Counted from the first letter of the stretch, positions 46,405 to 55,612 are shown. The stretch: 64,000 nt of DNA from Simiduia agarivorans SA1 = DSM 21679 (GCF_000305785.2 NC_018868.3:1412001-1476000), one strand, 5' to 3'. Notes: generated by a model from the sequence alone, not told the origin. Program-made: numbers and translations.

Positions 46405-46520
46405 CTTGCACAAACCGTCGTTGGCAGATAATGTCACGTCGGTGTTTAACTTAGTACACCAGCACTAACAGGGATAGCGACGGTTCTGGGATTTGGAAAT
46501 CTGTGGTGGTTTTGTGCAAG
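46405..46520 (+). repeat. Spaced inverted repeat in the hemerythrin leader
   Basis: CTTGCACAAACC (46405-46416) pairs with 46508-46520 (one extra T), and nested ACCGTCG (46414-46420) with CGACGGT (46478-46484). The RNA could fold into a 116-nt domain ending 39 bp before the ATG. The rest of 46052-46404 is AT-rich with no feature I can name. Confidence 0.45.
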
Positions 46521-46559
46521 GCAGTTCATAAAAACAAGACACACTTAAGGTAGCTATCT

Positions 46560-47078
46560 ATGTTTGGATTTATTTCCGATTTCTTTTCCGGGCGTGAAAA
46601 AGACGCTCCAGCTCCCGAGCTGGCCCAAGCACCCAAGCCCGGCGCCACCACCATTGCTTACGACCCCAACCTCATAGCGGCGCTTGAAGCGGATCACTCC
46701 AAGCTTGTAGAGCTCTATGGAAAAATGTGGGACGAGGGCTTCGAGAAGAAAAACTACGTCAAACTCTCGCGCATCCTGGCTGAGTTCAAATCTCTGTTCC
46801 AAGGACACCTGCTCAAAGAAAACGTCAGGTTTTATGTTTACCTGGAGCAAAGTCTGGGCAAAGACAAGCACACGCTTGCGGTGGTGAAAGAGTTCCGTAC
46901 AGACATGAACGACATCGCGAATGCCGTGATCGGCTTTTGTAAACGCTACAGCAAAGGCGCGTTTACCTCGGCGATGGAAGCCCAGTTCAAGAAAGATTAC
47001 ACCGCGGTGGGCGAAGCGCTCACGCGCAGGGTTCAGTCGGAAGAGCGCGATCTCTACTCGCTGTACCAACCCTCCTGA
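46560..47078 (+). CDS. Hemerythrin-domain protein
   Basis: 172-residue cytoplasmic four-helix protein. Candidate iron ligands are His46 (ALEADHSKLVELY), His83 and Glu87 (FQGHLLKENVRFYVYLE) and a late Glu (RVQSEERDLYSLY). This is the spacing of bacterial single-domain hemerythrin-like proteins linked to regulation or iron-sulfur/NO stress. Some classical His ligands are not obvious, so the iron site may be atypical. Ribosome site AAGGTAG. It precedes the redox operon by 245 bp and may share its control. Confidence 0.85.
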   Translation: MFGFISDFFSGREKDAPAPELAQAPKPGATTIAYDPNLIAALEADHSKLVELYGKMWDEGFEKKNYVKLSRILAEFKSLFQGHLLKENVRFYVYLEQSLGKDKHTLAVVKEFRTDMNDIANAVIGFCKRYSKGAFTSAMEAQFKKDYTAVGEALTRRVQSEERDLYSLYQPS

Positions 47079-47090
47079 TTGACACCACGC

Positions 47091-47119
47091 GGACGATGCC
47101 CTTCACGGGCGTCTTCCGT
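47091..47119 (+). terminator. Stem-loop after the hemerythrin gene
   Basis: CGGA-GATGCCC (47091-47102, one mismatch) pairs with GGGCGTC-TCCG across a UUCA-type loop. No T-run follows, so it is an attenuator or processing hairpin rather than a clear terminator. The 245-bp spacer holds nothing else I recognise. Confidence 0.4.
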
Positions 47120-47323
47120 AGAAGAAAGAAGTCAACAGAGGGATTTGGCAGACTGCCAGTTTAAAAGAAGGGAAGCACGCGCGATGGTTTTGCAACACCA
47201 GGCCTAAGGTGTTGTTGTAGTTTATTTTCGCGTGTTTAAGGCCGCACTGGATTGAACCGGCGCAGCTTACCCGGGACAGCCGCGACTGTTCGGTTAACGG
47301 TTAATCACTTTCCAGTGAGGACA

Positions 47324-49345
47324 ATGAATACTCGTTCAGGTATCGAACCCAGGCCTTCGCCAGACAACAATAATTGCACGAACGCCAGTTCCAGCACTCA
47401 TGTGCAAGCCAAACACCAGTCACTGATTGTGATTGGCAGCGGCCCTGTTGGTATTCGCGCCGCGCGCATGCTGGCCGGTCAGAACCCATCCCATCGCGTT
47501 ACCGTTTTTGGTGAAGAGCCCCACGCCCCCTACAACCGAGTGCAATTGTCATTGTATTTGTCGGGCGAAGTCGGGCGCGACTCAATCAATATAGGCGAGC
47601 GCAGCGAGACGTCAACCAATACCCAGGAACAATGGGTCAACAGCCGGATTGTCGAGATAGACCGACGCCAGAAGCGCGTGGTGGATGAAAACCACAAAAG
47701 CTGGCCATACGATATTCTGGTCATTGCCACGGGCTCGACGGCGGTAGTGCCGGACATACCCGGTATCGATCTGGAAAACGTGCTCAGGTTCCGTACCCTG
47801 GCAGACACCGAGTCCTTGCTCGAACGCAAAGAGCAGAGCCACGGCGTTTTTGTTATCGGTTCGGGTCCGCTGGGCATCGAAGCTGCACTCGGCATGAAGA
47901 CCCGGGAAAACCGCGTATTTCTGCAGGCTCGCAATTACCTGTTAGACCCGTCTCTGGATAAACGCGCCCAGGAAATTCTCGCCGACAGTCTGGAAACTGC
48001 CGGGGTTCATGTGCTGCAGGGTGATCCGATCACCCATATCAAAGGCCAGGATGGCAAGGTTATTGGCGTACAGCTGGAAAGCGGCAAGCTGATCGAGTGC
48101 GACACCGTGGTGTACTGTACCGGGGTCACACCCAATACCGGCCTTGCCAAAGACGCCGGCCTCGAAACCGCGCGTGGCATCCTCGTTAACGACGTCATGC
48201 AAACCAGCGATCCCGCCATTTATGCGGTGGGCGAATGCGCCGAGCACGGCGGCCAGACGTATGGCGTGGTAGCCCCCGGTTTCGAACAAGTCAGCCCCAT
48301 GAGCACTCACGTGTCCGGCTTTGCCATGCCCTACAAAGGCTCACCCGGCAACATCCAACTGAAATTCGGCAGTCAGCCCAGTGCGCTTATTGGCGATGTG
48401 AATAATCCGCACGCCCGCTCCTATGTCTATGCCAATCGACTGAAAGGCATCTACCGAAAGCTGTTTGTCATCAACCAACGACTGATTGGCTACATACACA
48501 TTGGCAGGTGGGACGAGCTACCCAGCCTGCAAGAATTCCTCACCACCGAACAAAAAATCAAAACCCGCTCACTGCTGCAATTCGACAAGTCCGGCAACCT
48601 TTGGCGCGACAGTGCCCAAAAACACGTCAAGGATCAACCGGACGACTACATTGTGTGCCTGTGTGAAAGCGTCACCCGTGGCACCCTGACCTCTGCCATG
48701 GAAGGCGGTAACCGCACCATGGAAAGCTTATGTGGCGCCACCAAAGCCGGTGTGACCTGTGGCTCCTGCAAACCTTTGTTGGCGCAACTGCTGGATGCAC
48801 CCGCCCCCAACCTGGTCATGCGCCACTACAAACCCATCTACTGGTTTTCGGTTGTTGCCATCGTATTGATGGCCATGACGGTGCTGTTTAAGCCCATTGG
48901 CATCGGTGAAAGCGCACAAGTGACCTGGCAACTGGAAAAACTCTGGTTCGACAATTTCTGGAAACAAGTGAGCGGTTACACCCTGCTGGCACTGAGCCTG
49001 CTGGCCGCAGGACTTTCAATCCGCAAGCGCTGGAAAAAGCTCAATGTTGGCCATCTGGACGACTGGCGTTATGTCCATTCCATTATCGGCGTCATTGCGC
49101 TGGCCGTGTTGATGATTCACACCGGATTGCGGATGGGCAATAACCTGAATTTCGTTTTGATGGCCGTGTTTCTGGCTGCCACGCTGACCGGCTCTTTGGT
49201 GGGTGTGTTTATGGCGCGCAATCACCATTGGACAGACTTGAAACTGCGCCAACACCGTACCTGGTGGTCGAGGGTACATTACACCCTGTTATGGATGTTG
49301 CCGGCGCTCCTGGGGTATCACATTTTTGCGGTTTACTATTTCTAA
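47324..49345 (+). CDS. FAD oxidoreductase-[2Fe-2S]-cytochrome b fusion protein
   Basis: 673-residue fusion. Residues about 30-350: pyridine-nucleotide-disulfide oxidoreductase (NirB-like) with FAD loop VIGSGPVGIRAARM, NAD(P)H loop VIGSGPLGIEAALG, and ATGS/AVGECAEH segments. Residues 443-492: BFD-like [2Fe-2S] domain with Cys445, Cys447, Cys479 and Cys482 (CLC and CGSC). Residues about 505-673: five TM helices, two of which carry His pairs 14 apart (His585/His599 and His652/His666), fitting two b hemes. Expected role: move electrons from cytoplasmic NAD(P)H into the membrane. The ATG at 47324 follows GAGGAC. First gene of a three-gene operon with periplasmic cytochromes. I know no named protein with this layout. 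Confidence 0.85.
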   Translation: MNTRSGIEPRPSPDNNNCTNASSSTHVQAKHQSLIVIGSGPVGIRAARMLAGQNPSHRVTVFGEEPHAPYNRVQLSLYLSGEVGRDSINIGERSETSTNTQEQWVNSRIVEIDRRQKRVVDENHKSWPYDILVIATGSTAVVPDIPGIDLENVLRFRTLADTESLLERKEQSHGVFVIGSGPLGIEAALGMKTRENRVFLQARNYLLDPSLDKRAQEILADSLETAGVHVLQGDPITHIKGQDGKVIGVQLESGKLIECDTVVYCTGVTPNTGLAKDAGLETARGILVNDVMQTSDPAIYAVGECAEHGGQTYGVVAPGFEQVSPMSTHVSGFAMPYKGSPGNIQLKFGSQPSALIGDVNNPHARSYVYANRLKGIYRKLFVINQRLIGYIHIGRWDELPSLQEFLTTEQKIKTRSLLQFDKSGNLWRDSAQKHVKDQPDDYIVCLCESVTRGTLTSAMEGGNRTMESLCGATKAGVTCGSCKPLLAQLLDAPAPNLVMRHYKPIYWFSVVAIVLMAMTVLFKPIGIGESAQVTWQLEKLWFDNFWKQVSGYTLLALSLLAAGLSIRKRWKKLNVGHLDDWRYVHSIIGVIALAVLMIHTGLRMGNNLNFVLMAVFLAATLTGSLVGVFMARNHHWTDLKLRQHRTWWSRVHYTLLWMLPALLGYHIFAVYYF

Positions 49346-49354
49346 CAATAATTC

Positions 49355-50719
49355 ATGAACTACCAATTTAAATTCTGGCACTACGGCCTTGTGATCACCG
49401 CCATACTTTCGCTGCTTCTGGGCTACAACCTCTGGCAGGGTGATAAGCGCTTGTTCATTTCCGGCCCGCCCACCCATGGACACCATCAGATTGAATTGGC
49501 CTGTGACAGCTGCCACGGTGGACCATTTGCCGATCGGGCCGTCATGCAAACCGCGTGCGAGTCCTGCCACCTGGAAGAATTGAACAAGTTCAGCGATTCA
49601 CACCCGCAAGCCAAATTCACCGACCCACGCAATGCCGAGCTGCTGTCTCACCTGGACGCGACCCAGTGCGTGACCTGCCATCGGGAACACAAACCGGAAA
49701 TCACCCGCGACTACGGCGTCACACTGGCAAAGGATTTCTGCGCGCACTGCCATCAGGATATCGCGCAAGAGCGCCCAAGCCATACCGAATTCGGGTTTGA
49801 AACCTGCACCAATTCAGGCTGCCACAACTACCACGACAATACTGCCCTGTATGAAAATTTCCTGCGCAAACACACCAAAGATCCCTGGCTGCTGAAGCGC
49901 AGCAAGTGGCCCGAACGCTCGGGTCTGGCCCAATGGTTGAAGAAAAATAAAAACACCCCACCACTCACGCCCGCCCAACACGATGGTCAAACGCTTAACC
50001 TGGATGAGCGCGAGGATATCGTAGCACTCTGGGCCGACAGCCATCATGCTGTTGCCCAGGTTAATTGTTCCGACTGTCATCAGAACGATGAAGGTAAAAC
50101 CCGTACCGGGCTGGACCTGAATCTGAACAGCTGCGGCCAATGCCATGAAAAACAAACCGAACGTTTTACCCAAGGTAAACACGGCATGCGCCTTGCAAAG
50201 ACATTGGGTGAAACGCTCACCCCCATGAGCCCAGCGATGGCAATCCGTCCCATGCATTCCGATGTACATAGCGCCGAACTCAATTGCAGCAGCTGCCACC
50301 AGCCGCACAAGACAGACCTGACGTTTGCCGCAGTTGATGCCTGCCTGGGCTGCCACAATGACGACCACAGCAATAACTTTCTGAGCAGCAGCCACGGCCA
50401 GCTGTGGACACAATTTGTGGCCGGCGACAAAAATGAAAAAGAAGCGGTCAGCTGCGCCACCTGCCACATGCCACGCATCAAAAAAGGGCGCAACGTGGTG
50501 GTGGAGCACAACCAAAGCGCAACGCTACAGCCCAACAGCAAAATGTTACGCAGCGTGTGCGGCAACTGCCACGGCGTGGAGTTTTCTATGGCGGCGTTGG
50601 CTGACAAGGCGTTAATAGACGCCAACTTTTCGGAAAAACCGGAGCCCCATCACACCAGCATGGACCTGGTAAGGGACAGAATTGAGCAACGACGCAAAAT
50701 GCGCGAAGCGAAAGAATAA
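49355..50719 (+). CDS. Undecaheme periplasmic cytochrome c
   Basis: 454 residues with an N-terminal signal anchor (YGLVITAILSLLLGYNLW). I count ten CxxCH motifs (CDSCH, CESCH, CVTCH, CAHCH, CSDCH, CGQCH, CSSCH, CLGCH, CATCH, CGNCH) plus one CX4CH (CTNSGCH), giving eleven c-type hemes. Extra His residues are available as distal ligands. It is 9 bp after the flavin-cytochrome b gene, whose membrane domain is the obvious electron donor. It could be a terminal reductase of the nitrogen/sulfur oxyanion group (compare octaheme OTR/ONR) or a wire. Not a recognised named family. Confidence 0.88.
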   Translation: MNYQFKFWHYGLVITAILSLLLGYNLWQGDKRLFISGPPTHGHHQIELACDSCHGGPFADRAVMQTACESCHLEELNKFSDSHPQAKFTDPRNAELLSHLDATQCVTCHREHKPEITRDYGVTLAKDFCAHCHQDIAQERPSHTEFGFETCTNSGCHNYHDNTALYENFLRKHTKDPWLLKRSKWPERSGLAQWLKKNKNTPPLTPAQHDGQTLNLDEREDIVALWADSHHAVAQVNCSDCHQNDEGKTRTGLDLNLNSCGQCHEKQTERFTQGKHGMRLAKTLGETLTPMSPAMAIRPMHSDVHSAELNCSSCHQPHKTDLTFAAVDACLGCHNDDHSNNFLSSSHGQLWTQFVAGDKNEKEAVSCATCHMPRIKKGRNVVVEHNQSATLQPNSKMLRSVCGNCHGVEFSMAALADKALIDANFSEKPEPHHTSMDLVRDRIEQRRKMREAKE

Positions 50720-50759
50720 AAAAACACCCACTTCTTCACCACGAAAAGGAGGCAGTACC

Positions 50760-51314
50760 ATGAAGAAAGGTTTACTAGGCGCCACATTGGCGATCACCAC
50801 GCTGGGTGCCGCTGCGACGCAGGCAGAAATCACGCCGCAACGCATGGCCGATGCAATCTACGCTGTCATTGAGTCCGACCGGGCGGTTTACACTCGCCAC
50901 GTGGTCAACCGTTTGCAGAATGAGGAGGAGGTCATCACTGCCGACGAACACTGGAAAGAAGAGCAAGCACTGCCACTGCCCGCACAGATGTTGCGCATGG
51001 GCGCCGAGGGCGTCGCCAAAAAGAACGCCGGCTTTACCTATGCCCTGCTCTCGCTTTGGCCCATTAACAAGCAAAATGCCCCGAAAACCCCAATGGAGAA
51101 AGAGGGCCTGGAGTTTGTCAACGCCAACAAGGGCAAGAACTTTTACGGCACCGAAGAATTGGGTGGCAAAAAGTACTTCACAGCGGTGTATGCAGACATG
51201 GCCGTTTCCGAAGCGTGCACCAAGTGCCACAACGATCACATCGACAGCCCGAAAACCGATTTTAAACTCGGCGACATCATGGGCGGTGTCGTCATGCGGA
51301 TTCCGCTGGACTAA
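50760..51314 (+). CDS. DUF3365 (Tll0287-like) monoheme protein
   Basis: 184-residue exported protein: signal peptide (KKGLLGATLAITTLGAAATQA), then a DUF3365-type PAS-like domain with FYGTEELGGKKYFTAVYADMAVSEACTKCHNDH. The CTKCH motif binds one heme c. Tll0287-type domains act as redox or gas sensors or small electron carriers. AGGAGG ribosome site. Third gene of the redox operon, 40 bp after the multiheme cytochrome and followed by a terminator. In Shewanella similar small DUF3365 cytochromes sit near octaheme reductase genes, as I recall. Confidence 0.88.
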   Translation: MKKGLLGATLAITTLGAAATQAEITPQRMADAIYAVIESDRAVYTRHVVNRLQNEEEVITADEHWKEEQALPLPAQMLRMGAEGVAKKNAGFTYALLSLWPINKQNAPKTPMEKEGLEFVNANKGKNFYGTEELGGKKYFTAVYADMAVSEACTKCHNDHIDSPKTDFKLGDIMGGVVMRIPLD

Positions 51315-51331
51315 ATTTTCCCGGTGAATTC

Positions 51332-51356
51332 AAGCCGCCGCAACGGCGGCTTTTTT
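51332..51356 (+). terminator. Terminator of the redox operon
   Basis: AAGCCGCCG-CAA-CGGCGGCTT followed by T6; 9-bp perfect stem. It also separates the convergent nhaD gene. Confidence 0.92.
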
Positions 51357-51373
51357 CAACGCAAAGATCCGCA

Positions 51374-52618
51374 TCACCCGCCCAGAAACACCGACCCTAC
51401 CCAGAAGCTCAGCCAGTAGCCCACGCTGTAGGCCACTAACAGATAGCCGAACATGGTGAGGTAACTGAGAAAATTCAATTCTTTCACTTTGCTCATTGCA
51501 ATAATGCCAGCGGCCGAGCCGATAATCAGCAACGACCCACCCACGCCGGTCGCGTAGGTGAGCGACAACCAGGCCGCTTCGGTCATCGCCACATCGGTTT
51601 TCAGCAGTGCCGCGGTCAGGGGCACATTATCAATCAATGCCGATGCAAGCCCCATCAGATAGTTGGCATAGCGTGGTGCCATGGCATCGTAGATACTGAC
51701 CAGCTCGTTCAGTACACCGATTTCCTTCAGCATACCCACAATGAGCAGCACCCCCAGGAAGAACAGCAAGGTATCAAACTCGATCTCGCGGATGTAGTGC
51801 ATGATGTTGCGGTTGGTTTTGCGCATCAGGTATTGCGCAATCAGGAACATACAGCTCAAACCGAACAGGAAGGTCAGTACCGGCGGCACCTGGAAAGCGG
51901 CATTGAGCCCCAGTGTGGCAAAAATGGTCGCGACAAACACGCCGGCGATGATCACATCAGTGGCATCAATGGGTCGGATTTCGGCATCAAATTTCACCCG
52001 CCCGCGCATTCTCACACCCAGCATGGCCGCCAAGACCACCACGCCGCACAGCGAGGGCAGAATCAGCAACAGCAAATCCACAATAGTGACTTTGCCGGCC
52101 AGGAAGATCATCAGGGTAGTCACGTCACCGGTAATCAGCGATACGCCGCCGCTGTTGACAGCAAACACCACCAGGGTGGCGTACTTCAGACGTTTGCGCA
52201 CGGCAATTTTCAGGTTAGTGATGACCGCCAGGGTGACCAGCGTGGCGGTGACGTTATCGGCAAAGGAGGAAAAGATGAACGCAAACGCGCCCAGAATCAC
52301 CATCAGCGTGCGCTCGTGCAATTCGTTGGGCAGAATCCGCTGCACCAGCGCAGACACAAATCCCTGACTATTGAGATACGCCACAAAGGTCATGGCTGCC
52401 ATCAGGAATAACCACAAGGTGGCAATTTCCAACAGGTTTTCATTCAGCTGCAGGGTGGTTTCCTCTGCGCTGGCGCCGTGAAGGGGAAAAATATAGGCCA
52501 GCAGCCAGCACAAAGTGCCGATAAACAGCGTGGATTTAGCCTTATTAATGTGAATAACTTCTTCGAATACCACCAGCAGGAAAGCCAGCACAGCCAACCC
52601 GATTATCACAGTGTCCAT
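51374..52618 (-). CDS. nhaD: Na+/H+ antiporter NhaD
   Basis: 414-residue inner-membrane antiporter of the ion transporter superfamily, with about twelve helices. Characteristic stretches: SSFADNVTATLVTLAVITNLKI, ATLVVFAVNSGGVSLITGDVTTLMIF and the C-terminal LASALIDNVPLTAALLK (the two D-N-V-hairpin motifs) and TYATGVGGSLLIIGSAAG. NhaD exchanges Na+ or Li+ for H+ and is common in marine and halophilic gammaproteobacteria, which supports a saline habitat. Monocistronic. Confidence 0.93.
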   Translation of the reverse strand: MDTVIIGLAVLAFLLVVFEEVIHINKAKSTLFIGTLCWLLAYIFPLHGASAEETTLQLNENLLEIATLWLFLMAAMTFVAYLNSQGFVSALVQRILPNELHERTLMVILGAFAFIFSSFADNVTATLVTLAVITNLKIAVRKRLKYATLVVFAVNSGGVSLITGDVTTLMIFLAGKVTIVDLLLLILPSLCGVVVLAAMLGVRMRGRVKFDAEIRPIDATDVIIAGVFVATIFATLGLNAAFQVPPVLTFLFGLSCMFLIAQYLMRKTNRNIMHYIREIEFDTLLFFLGVLLIVGMLKEIGVLNELVSIYDAMAPRYANYLMGLASALIDNVPLTAALLKTDVAMTEAAWLSLTYATGVGGSLLIIGSAAGIIAMSKVKELNFLSYLTMFGYLLVAYSVGYWLSFWVGSVFLGG

Positions 52619-52686
52619 ATTGCCCCCAATGCTAATGGCGGCGGATTCTACTCCTCCGGACCCGGCGCACCAACCCTTAGGAACCT

Positions 52687-52809
52687 ATGAAATCGTATGC
52701 GCACGGCCATCTGCTCACCCGACTGTATGAGCGGCTGACTACTCCCATAGGGTTAGCGCGGGAACTTATTGCCCACCGGGGCATCCAACAGGCAAGGAGG
52801 ACATCATAA
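52687..52809 (+). CDS. Possible 40-residue small protein
   Basis: Short frame ATG to TAA encoding a basic peptide (LLTRLYERLTTPIGLARELI core, about a quarter Arg/His/Lys) with an upstream AGGAA. Its stop overlaps the ATG of the next gene (TAATG), the usual sign of translational coupling. It could be a leader peptide for that gene or chance. No homology recognised. Confidence 0.35.
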   Translation: MKSYAHGHLLTRLYERLTTPIGLARELIAHRGIQQARRTS

Positions 52810-53231
52810 TGAAACAACTGACTCTGGGTATTATCGCCCTGCTCGCATCCATGATGGTGATGGCCAATAACGGCAGGCCCGACTACCAATTCGATGAATT
52901 CAAGTCCATCGACAGCTTCAGAAGCAGCGACATTAAAGGCTGGGGCCGCATCAACGATCAGGTACTGACCGTCAGCGCTGGCGCCAACAAACGTTACCTG
53001 CTGGTACTAACCCGGCCCGACAGAGATATCGCGTTCAGCCACGCCATCGGGGTCACTTCCAATGCTGGCCGGGTCATGGCCAGATTCGATGGTGTTTACG
53101 CTGGCAACGCCAATATCCGGGTCAAAATCCCGATCAAATACATCTACGAGATTAAAGGCAAAGACCAGTTTGAACAGGCCCGGGCGCTGGTGGAAGAGCG
53201 GGCGTTGGCGGCGAAAAGCGCCGGGGAATAA
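52809..53231 (+). CDS. Exported DUF6491-like protein
   Basis: 140 residues. Signal peptide (LTLGIIALLASMMVMA), then a compact beta-rich domain: FKSIDSFRSSDIKGWGRINDQVLTVSAG, KRYLLVLTRPDRDIAFSHAIGVTS, GRVMARFDGVYAG, IPIKYIYEIKG. This matches the DUF6491 pattern as I remember it. Function unknown, periplasmic. Strong AAGGAGG ribosome site, start overlapping a possible small upstream frame, terminator after. Confidence 0.75.
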   Translation: MKQLTLGIIALLASMMVMANNGRPDYQFDEFKSIDSFRSSDIKGWGRINDQVLTVSAGANKRYLLVLTRPDRDIAFSHAIGVTSNAGRVMARFDGVYAGNANIRVKIPIKYIYEIKGKDQFEQARALVEERALAAKSAGE

Positions 53232-53275
53232 GCCGATACCATTCACCTAGAACGTGCCACCCTGCCGGCATCCAT

Positions 53276-53303
53276 AAAAAAACCCCGCTAAGCGGGGTTT
53301 TTT
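53276..53303. terminator. Bidirectional terminator between DUF6491 gene and kbl
   Basis: AACCCCGC-TAA-GCGGGGTT with an A-run before and a T-run after. Serves both convergent genes. Confidence 0.92.
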
Positions 53304-53317
53304 ATTCGGTGGGTGAT

Positions 53318-54502
53318 TTACAACCCCAACTCAGCTTTCGCCTCGCCAAAGGCCTTTATCGCATGATCCAGTTCGGCGCGGGTCATGGCGGCGGACATCT
53401 GGGTGCGGATACGGGCTTTGCCCTTGGGTACTACCGGGAAAGAGAAGGCAATCACATACACGCCCTTCTCCAGCATTTTCTCCGCCAGCGCAGCCGCTTT
53501 TTTCGCGTCGTACAACATTACCGGCACGATCGCGTGTTCACCGGGCAACAGATCAAAGCCATGTTTTTCCAAACCGGCACGGAAGTAGGCGGTGTTGTCT
53601 TTCAGCTGCTGGCGCAGGGCATCGTTTTGCACCAACTCCATTGCTTTTAATGCACCCGCTACCACGGGTGGCGCTACGGTGTTGGAAAACAAGTAAGGGC
53701 GCGAGCGCTGGCGCAGCATGTCGACAATTTCCTTGCGCGCGCTGGTGAAGCCGCCAGACGATCCGCCCAATGCCTTGCCGAGCGTACCGGTAATAATATC
53801 CACCCGGCCCATCACACCGCAGTGTTCGTGCGAGCCCTTGCCGTGTTCGCCCACAAAACCCGTGGCATGGGAGTCGTCCACGTGAACAATGGCGTTGTAC
53901 TTTTCCGCCAGGTCACACACGGCCTGCAGGTTGGCGATGTAACCGTCCATGGAAAACACGCCGTCGGTGCTGATCAGCTTGAAGCGGGCGCCGGCCTTGT
54001 CGGCGGCTTGTAACTGGGCTTCCAGATCGGCCATGTCGCTGTTTTTAAAGCGGTAGCGCTGGGCTTTACACAGCCGCACGCCGTCGATAATGGAGGCGTG
54101 ATTCAGCTCATCGGAAATGATCGCGTCTTCTGCGGTGAGCAACGTTTCAAACAAGCCGCCATTGGCATCAAAACAGCTGGGGTAAAGAATGGTGTCTTCC
54201 ATGCCCAGGAACGTACTGATTTTTTGCTCGAGCTGCTTGTGCAAGGATTGGGTGCCGCAAATAAACCGCACACTGGCCATGCCGTAGCCCCACTTTGCCA
54301 GGCCTTCGGCACAAGCAGTTTGTATTTCCGGGTGCTGGGCCAGCCCCAGGTAGTTGTTTGCGCAGAAATTCAGCACCTGCTTGCCATTCACCTGAATGCT
54401 GGCGCCCTGCGGGCCTTCGATCTGACGCTCGGATTTATACAAGCCAGCGTCTTTGATTTCGTCCAGCTGAGCCTGTAAATGTTGTTGGAAGTTGCCGTAC
54501 AT
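53318..54502 (-). CDS. kbl: Glycine C-acetyltransferase (2-amino-3-ketobutyrate CoA ligase)
   Basis: 394-residue PLP enzyme of the alpha-oxoamine synthase family; length matches Kbl. It cleaves 2-amino-3-ketobutyrate with CoA into glycine and acetyl-CoA, taking the unstable product of threonine dehydrogenase. Visible: [39 protein letters not shown], and the PLP-lysine motif [14 protein letters not shown]. Second gene of a tdh-kbl unit, 84 bp after tdh with a hairpin between. Confidence 0.95.
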   Translation of the reverse strand: MYGNFQQHLQAQLDEIKDAGLYKSERQIEGPQGASIQVNGKQVLNFCANNYLGLAQHPEIQTACAEGLAKWGYGMASVRFICGTQSLHKQLEQKISTFLGMEDTILYPSCFDANGGLFETLLTAEDAIISDELNHASIIDGVRLCKAQRYRFKNSDMADLEAQLQAADKAGARFKLISTDGVFSMDGYIANLQAVCDLAEKYNAIVHVDDSHATGFVGEHGKGSHEHCGVMGRVDIITGTLGKALGGSSGGFTSARKEIVDMLRQRSRPYLFSNTVAPPVVAGALKAMELVQNDALRQQLKDNTAYFRAGLEKHGFDLLPGEHAIVPVMLYDAKKAAALAEKMLEKGVYVIAFSFPVVPKGKARIRTQMSAAMTRAELDHAIKAFGEAKAELGL

Positions 54503-54546
54503 AAAAAAGTTCCTAGTTGCTAATCGCTAGTGACTAGAGAAAGCCT

Positions 54547-54579
54547 GTTACCAGCGACCCAAAATGAGTCGCTGGTAAC
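54547..54579 (-). other. Stem-loop between tdh and kbl
   Basis: Perfect 12-bp stem GTTACCAGCGAC (54547-54558) with GTCGCTGGTAAC (54568-54579) and a 9-base loop. It is not followed by a T-run in the tdh-to-kbl direction, so it is more likely an intercistronic processing or partial-termination hairpin that sets the ratio of the two enzymes. Confidence 0.55.
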
Positions 54580-54586
54580 GGCTCTT

Positions 54587-55612
54587 TTATTCCCAATTCA
54601 GAATGACTTTGGCGGCCTCGCCGGCGCGCATGGCGTCGAAGCCTTTCTGGAAGTCGGTGTAGTGCAAGCGGTGAGTAATCACCGGGGTGATGTCCAGACC
54701 GGTTTCCACCATCACACTCATTTTGTACCAGGTTTCGTACATTTCCCGGCCGTAGATGCCTTTGATGGTGAGCATGTTGAAAATCACTTTGTTCCAGTCG
54801 ATGGCCATGTCATCGCCGGGAATCCCCAACATGGAAATCTTGCCGCCGTGGGCCATGTTGTCGAGCATGGAATTAAACGCCGCCGGTGCGCCGGACATTT
54901 CCAGGCCCACGTCAAAACCTTCGCTCATGCCGAGGGATTTGACCACATCTTCCAGCTTTTCTTTGGTCACATTCACCGTGCGGGTAGCACCCAATCTGGC
55001 GGCCAGTTCGAGGCGGGTGTCGTTCAGATCGGTAATCACAATGTGGCGTGCGCCAGCGTGTTTACACACGGCCGCGGCCATGGCACCAATGGGGCCAGCA
55101 CCGGTAATCAATACGTCTTCACCCAGCAGAGGCCATTGCAGTGCGGTGTGCACCGCATTACCGAAAGGGTCAAACAATGACGCCACATCCAGGTCGATAC
55201 CCGGGCGGTGTTCCCACACGTTGGCGGCGGGCAGCGCAATGTATTCGGCAAAGGCGCCGGCGCGGTTCACGCCGATACCGGAGGTGTCGTTACACAGATG
55301 GCGGCGGCCCGCCATGCAGTTGCGGCAGTGGCCGCACACTACATGGCCTTCACCGGAGACGATCTCGCCCGGTTGAAAATCCTGTACGTTGGCGCCCACA
55401 GAGACGATTTCGCCCACAAATTCGTGACCGATCACCATGGGGGTTTTAATAGTTTTCTGAGCCCACTTATCCCAGTTGTAGATATGCAGATCGGTGCCGC
55501 AAATGGCGGTACGTTTCACTTTGATCAGCACGTCATTCATGCCAACCTCGGGTTCGGGCACGTCTTCCAGCCACAACCCTTCTTTTGCTTCGCGCTTCAC
55601 CAGTGCTTTCAT
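54587..55612 (-). CDS. tdh: L-threonine 3-dehydrogenase
   Basis: 341-residue zinc-dependent medium-chain dehydrogenase, the same length as E. coli Tdh. It oxidises threonine to 2-amino-3-ketobutyrate with NAD+. Visible: catalytic zinc site ([23 protein letters not shown]), structural zinc cysteines [15 protein letters not shown], and the NAD loop [12 protein letters not shown]. The open frame goes up to 55636, but the ATG at 55612 gives the family's MKAL start and the right distance from GGGAG. Acts with Kbl. Confidence 0.95.
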   Translation of the reverse strand: MKALVKREAKEGLWLEDVPEPEVGMNDVLIKVKRTAICGTDLHIYNWDKWAQKTIKTPMVIGHEFVGEIVSVGANVQDFQPGEIVSGEGHVVCGHCRNCMAGRRHLCNDTSGIGVNRAGAFAEYIALPAANVWEHRPGIDLDVASLFDPFGNAVHTALQWPLLGEDVLITGAGPIGAMAAAVCKHAGARHIVITDLNDTRLELAARLGATRTVNVTKEKLEDVVKSLGMSEGFDVGLEMSGAPAAFNSMLDNMAHGGKISMLGIPGDDMAIDWNKVIFNMLTIKGIYGREMYETWYKMSVMVETGLDITPVITHRLHYTDFQKGFDAMRAGEAAKVILNWE

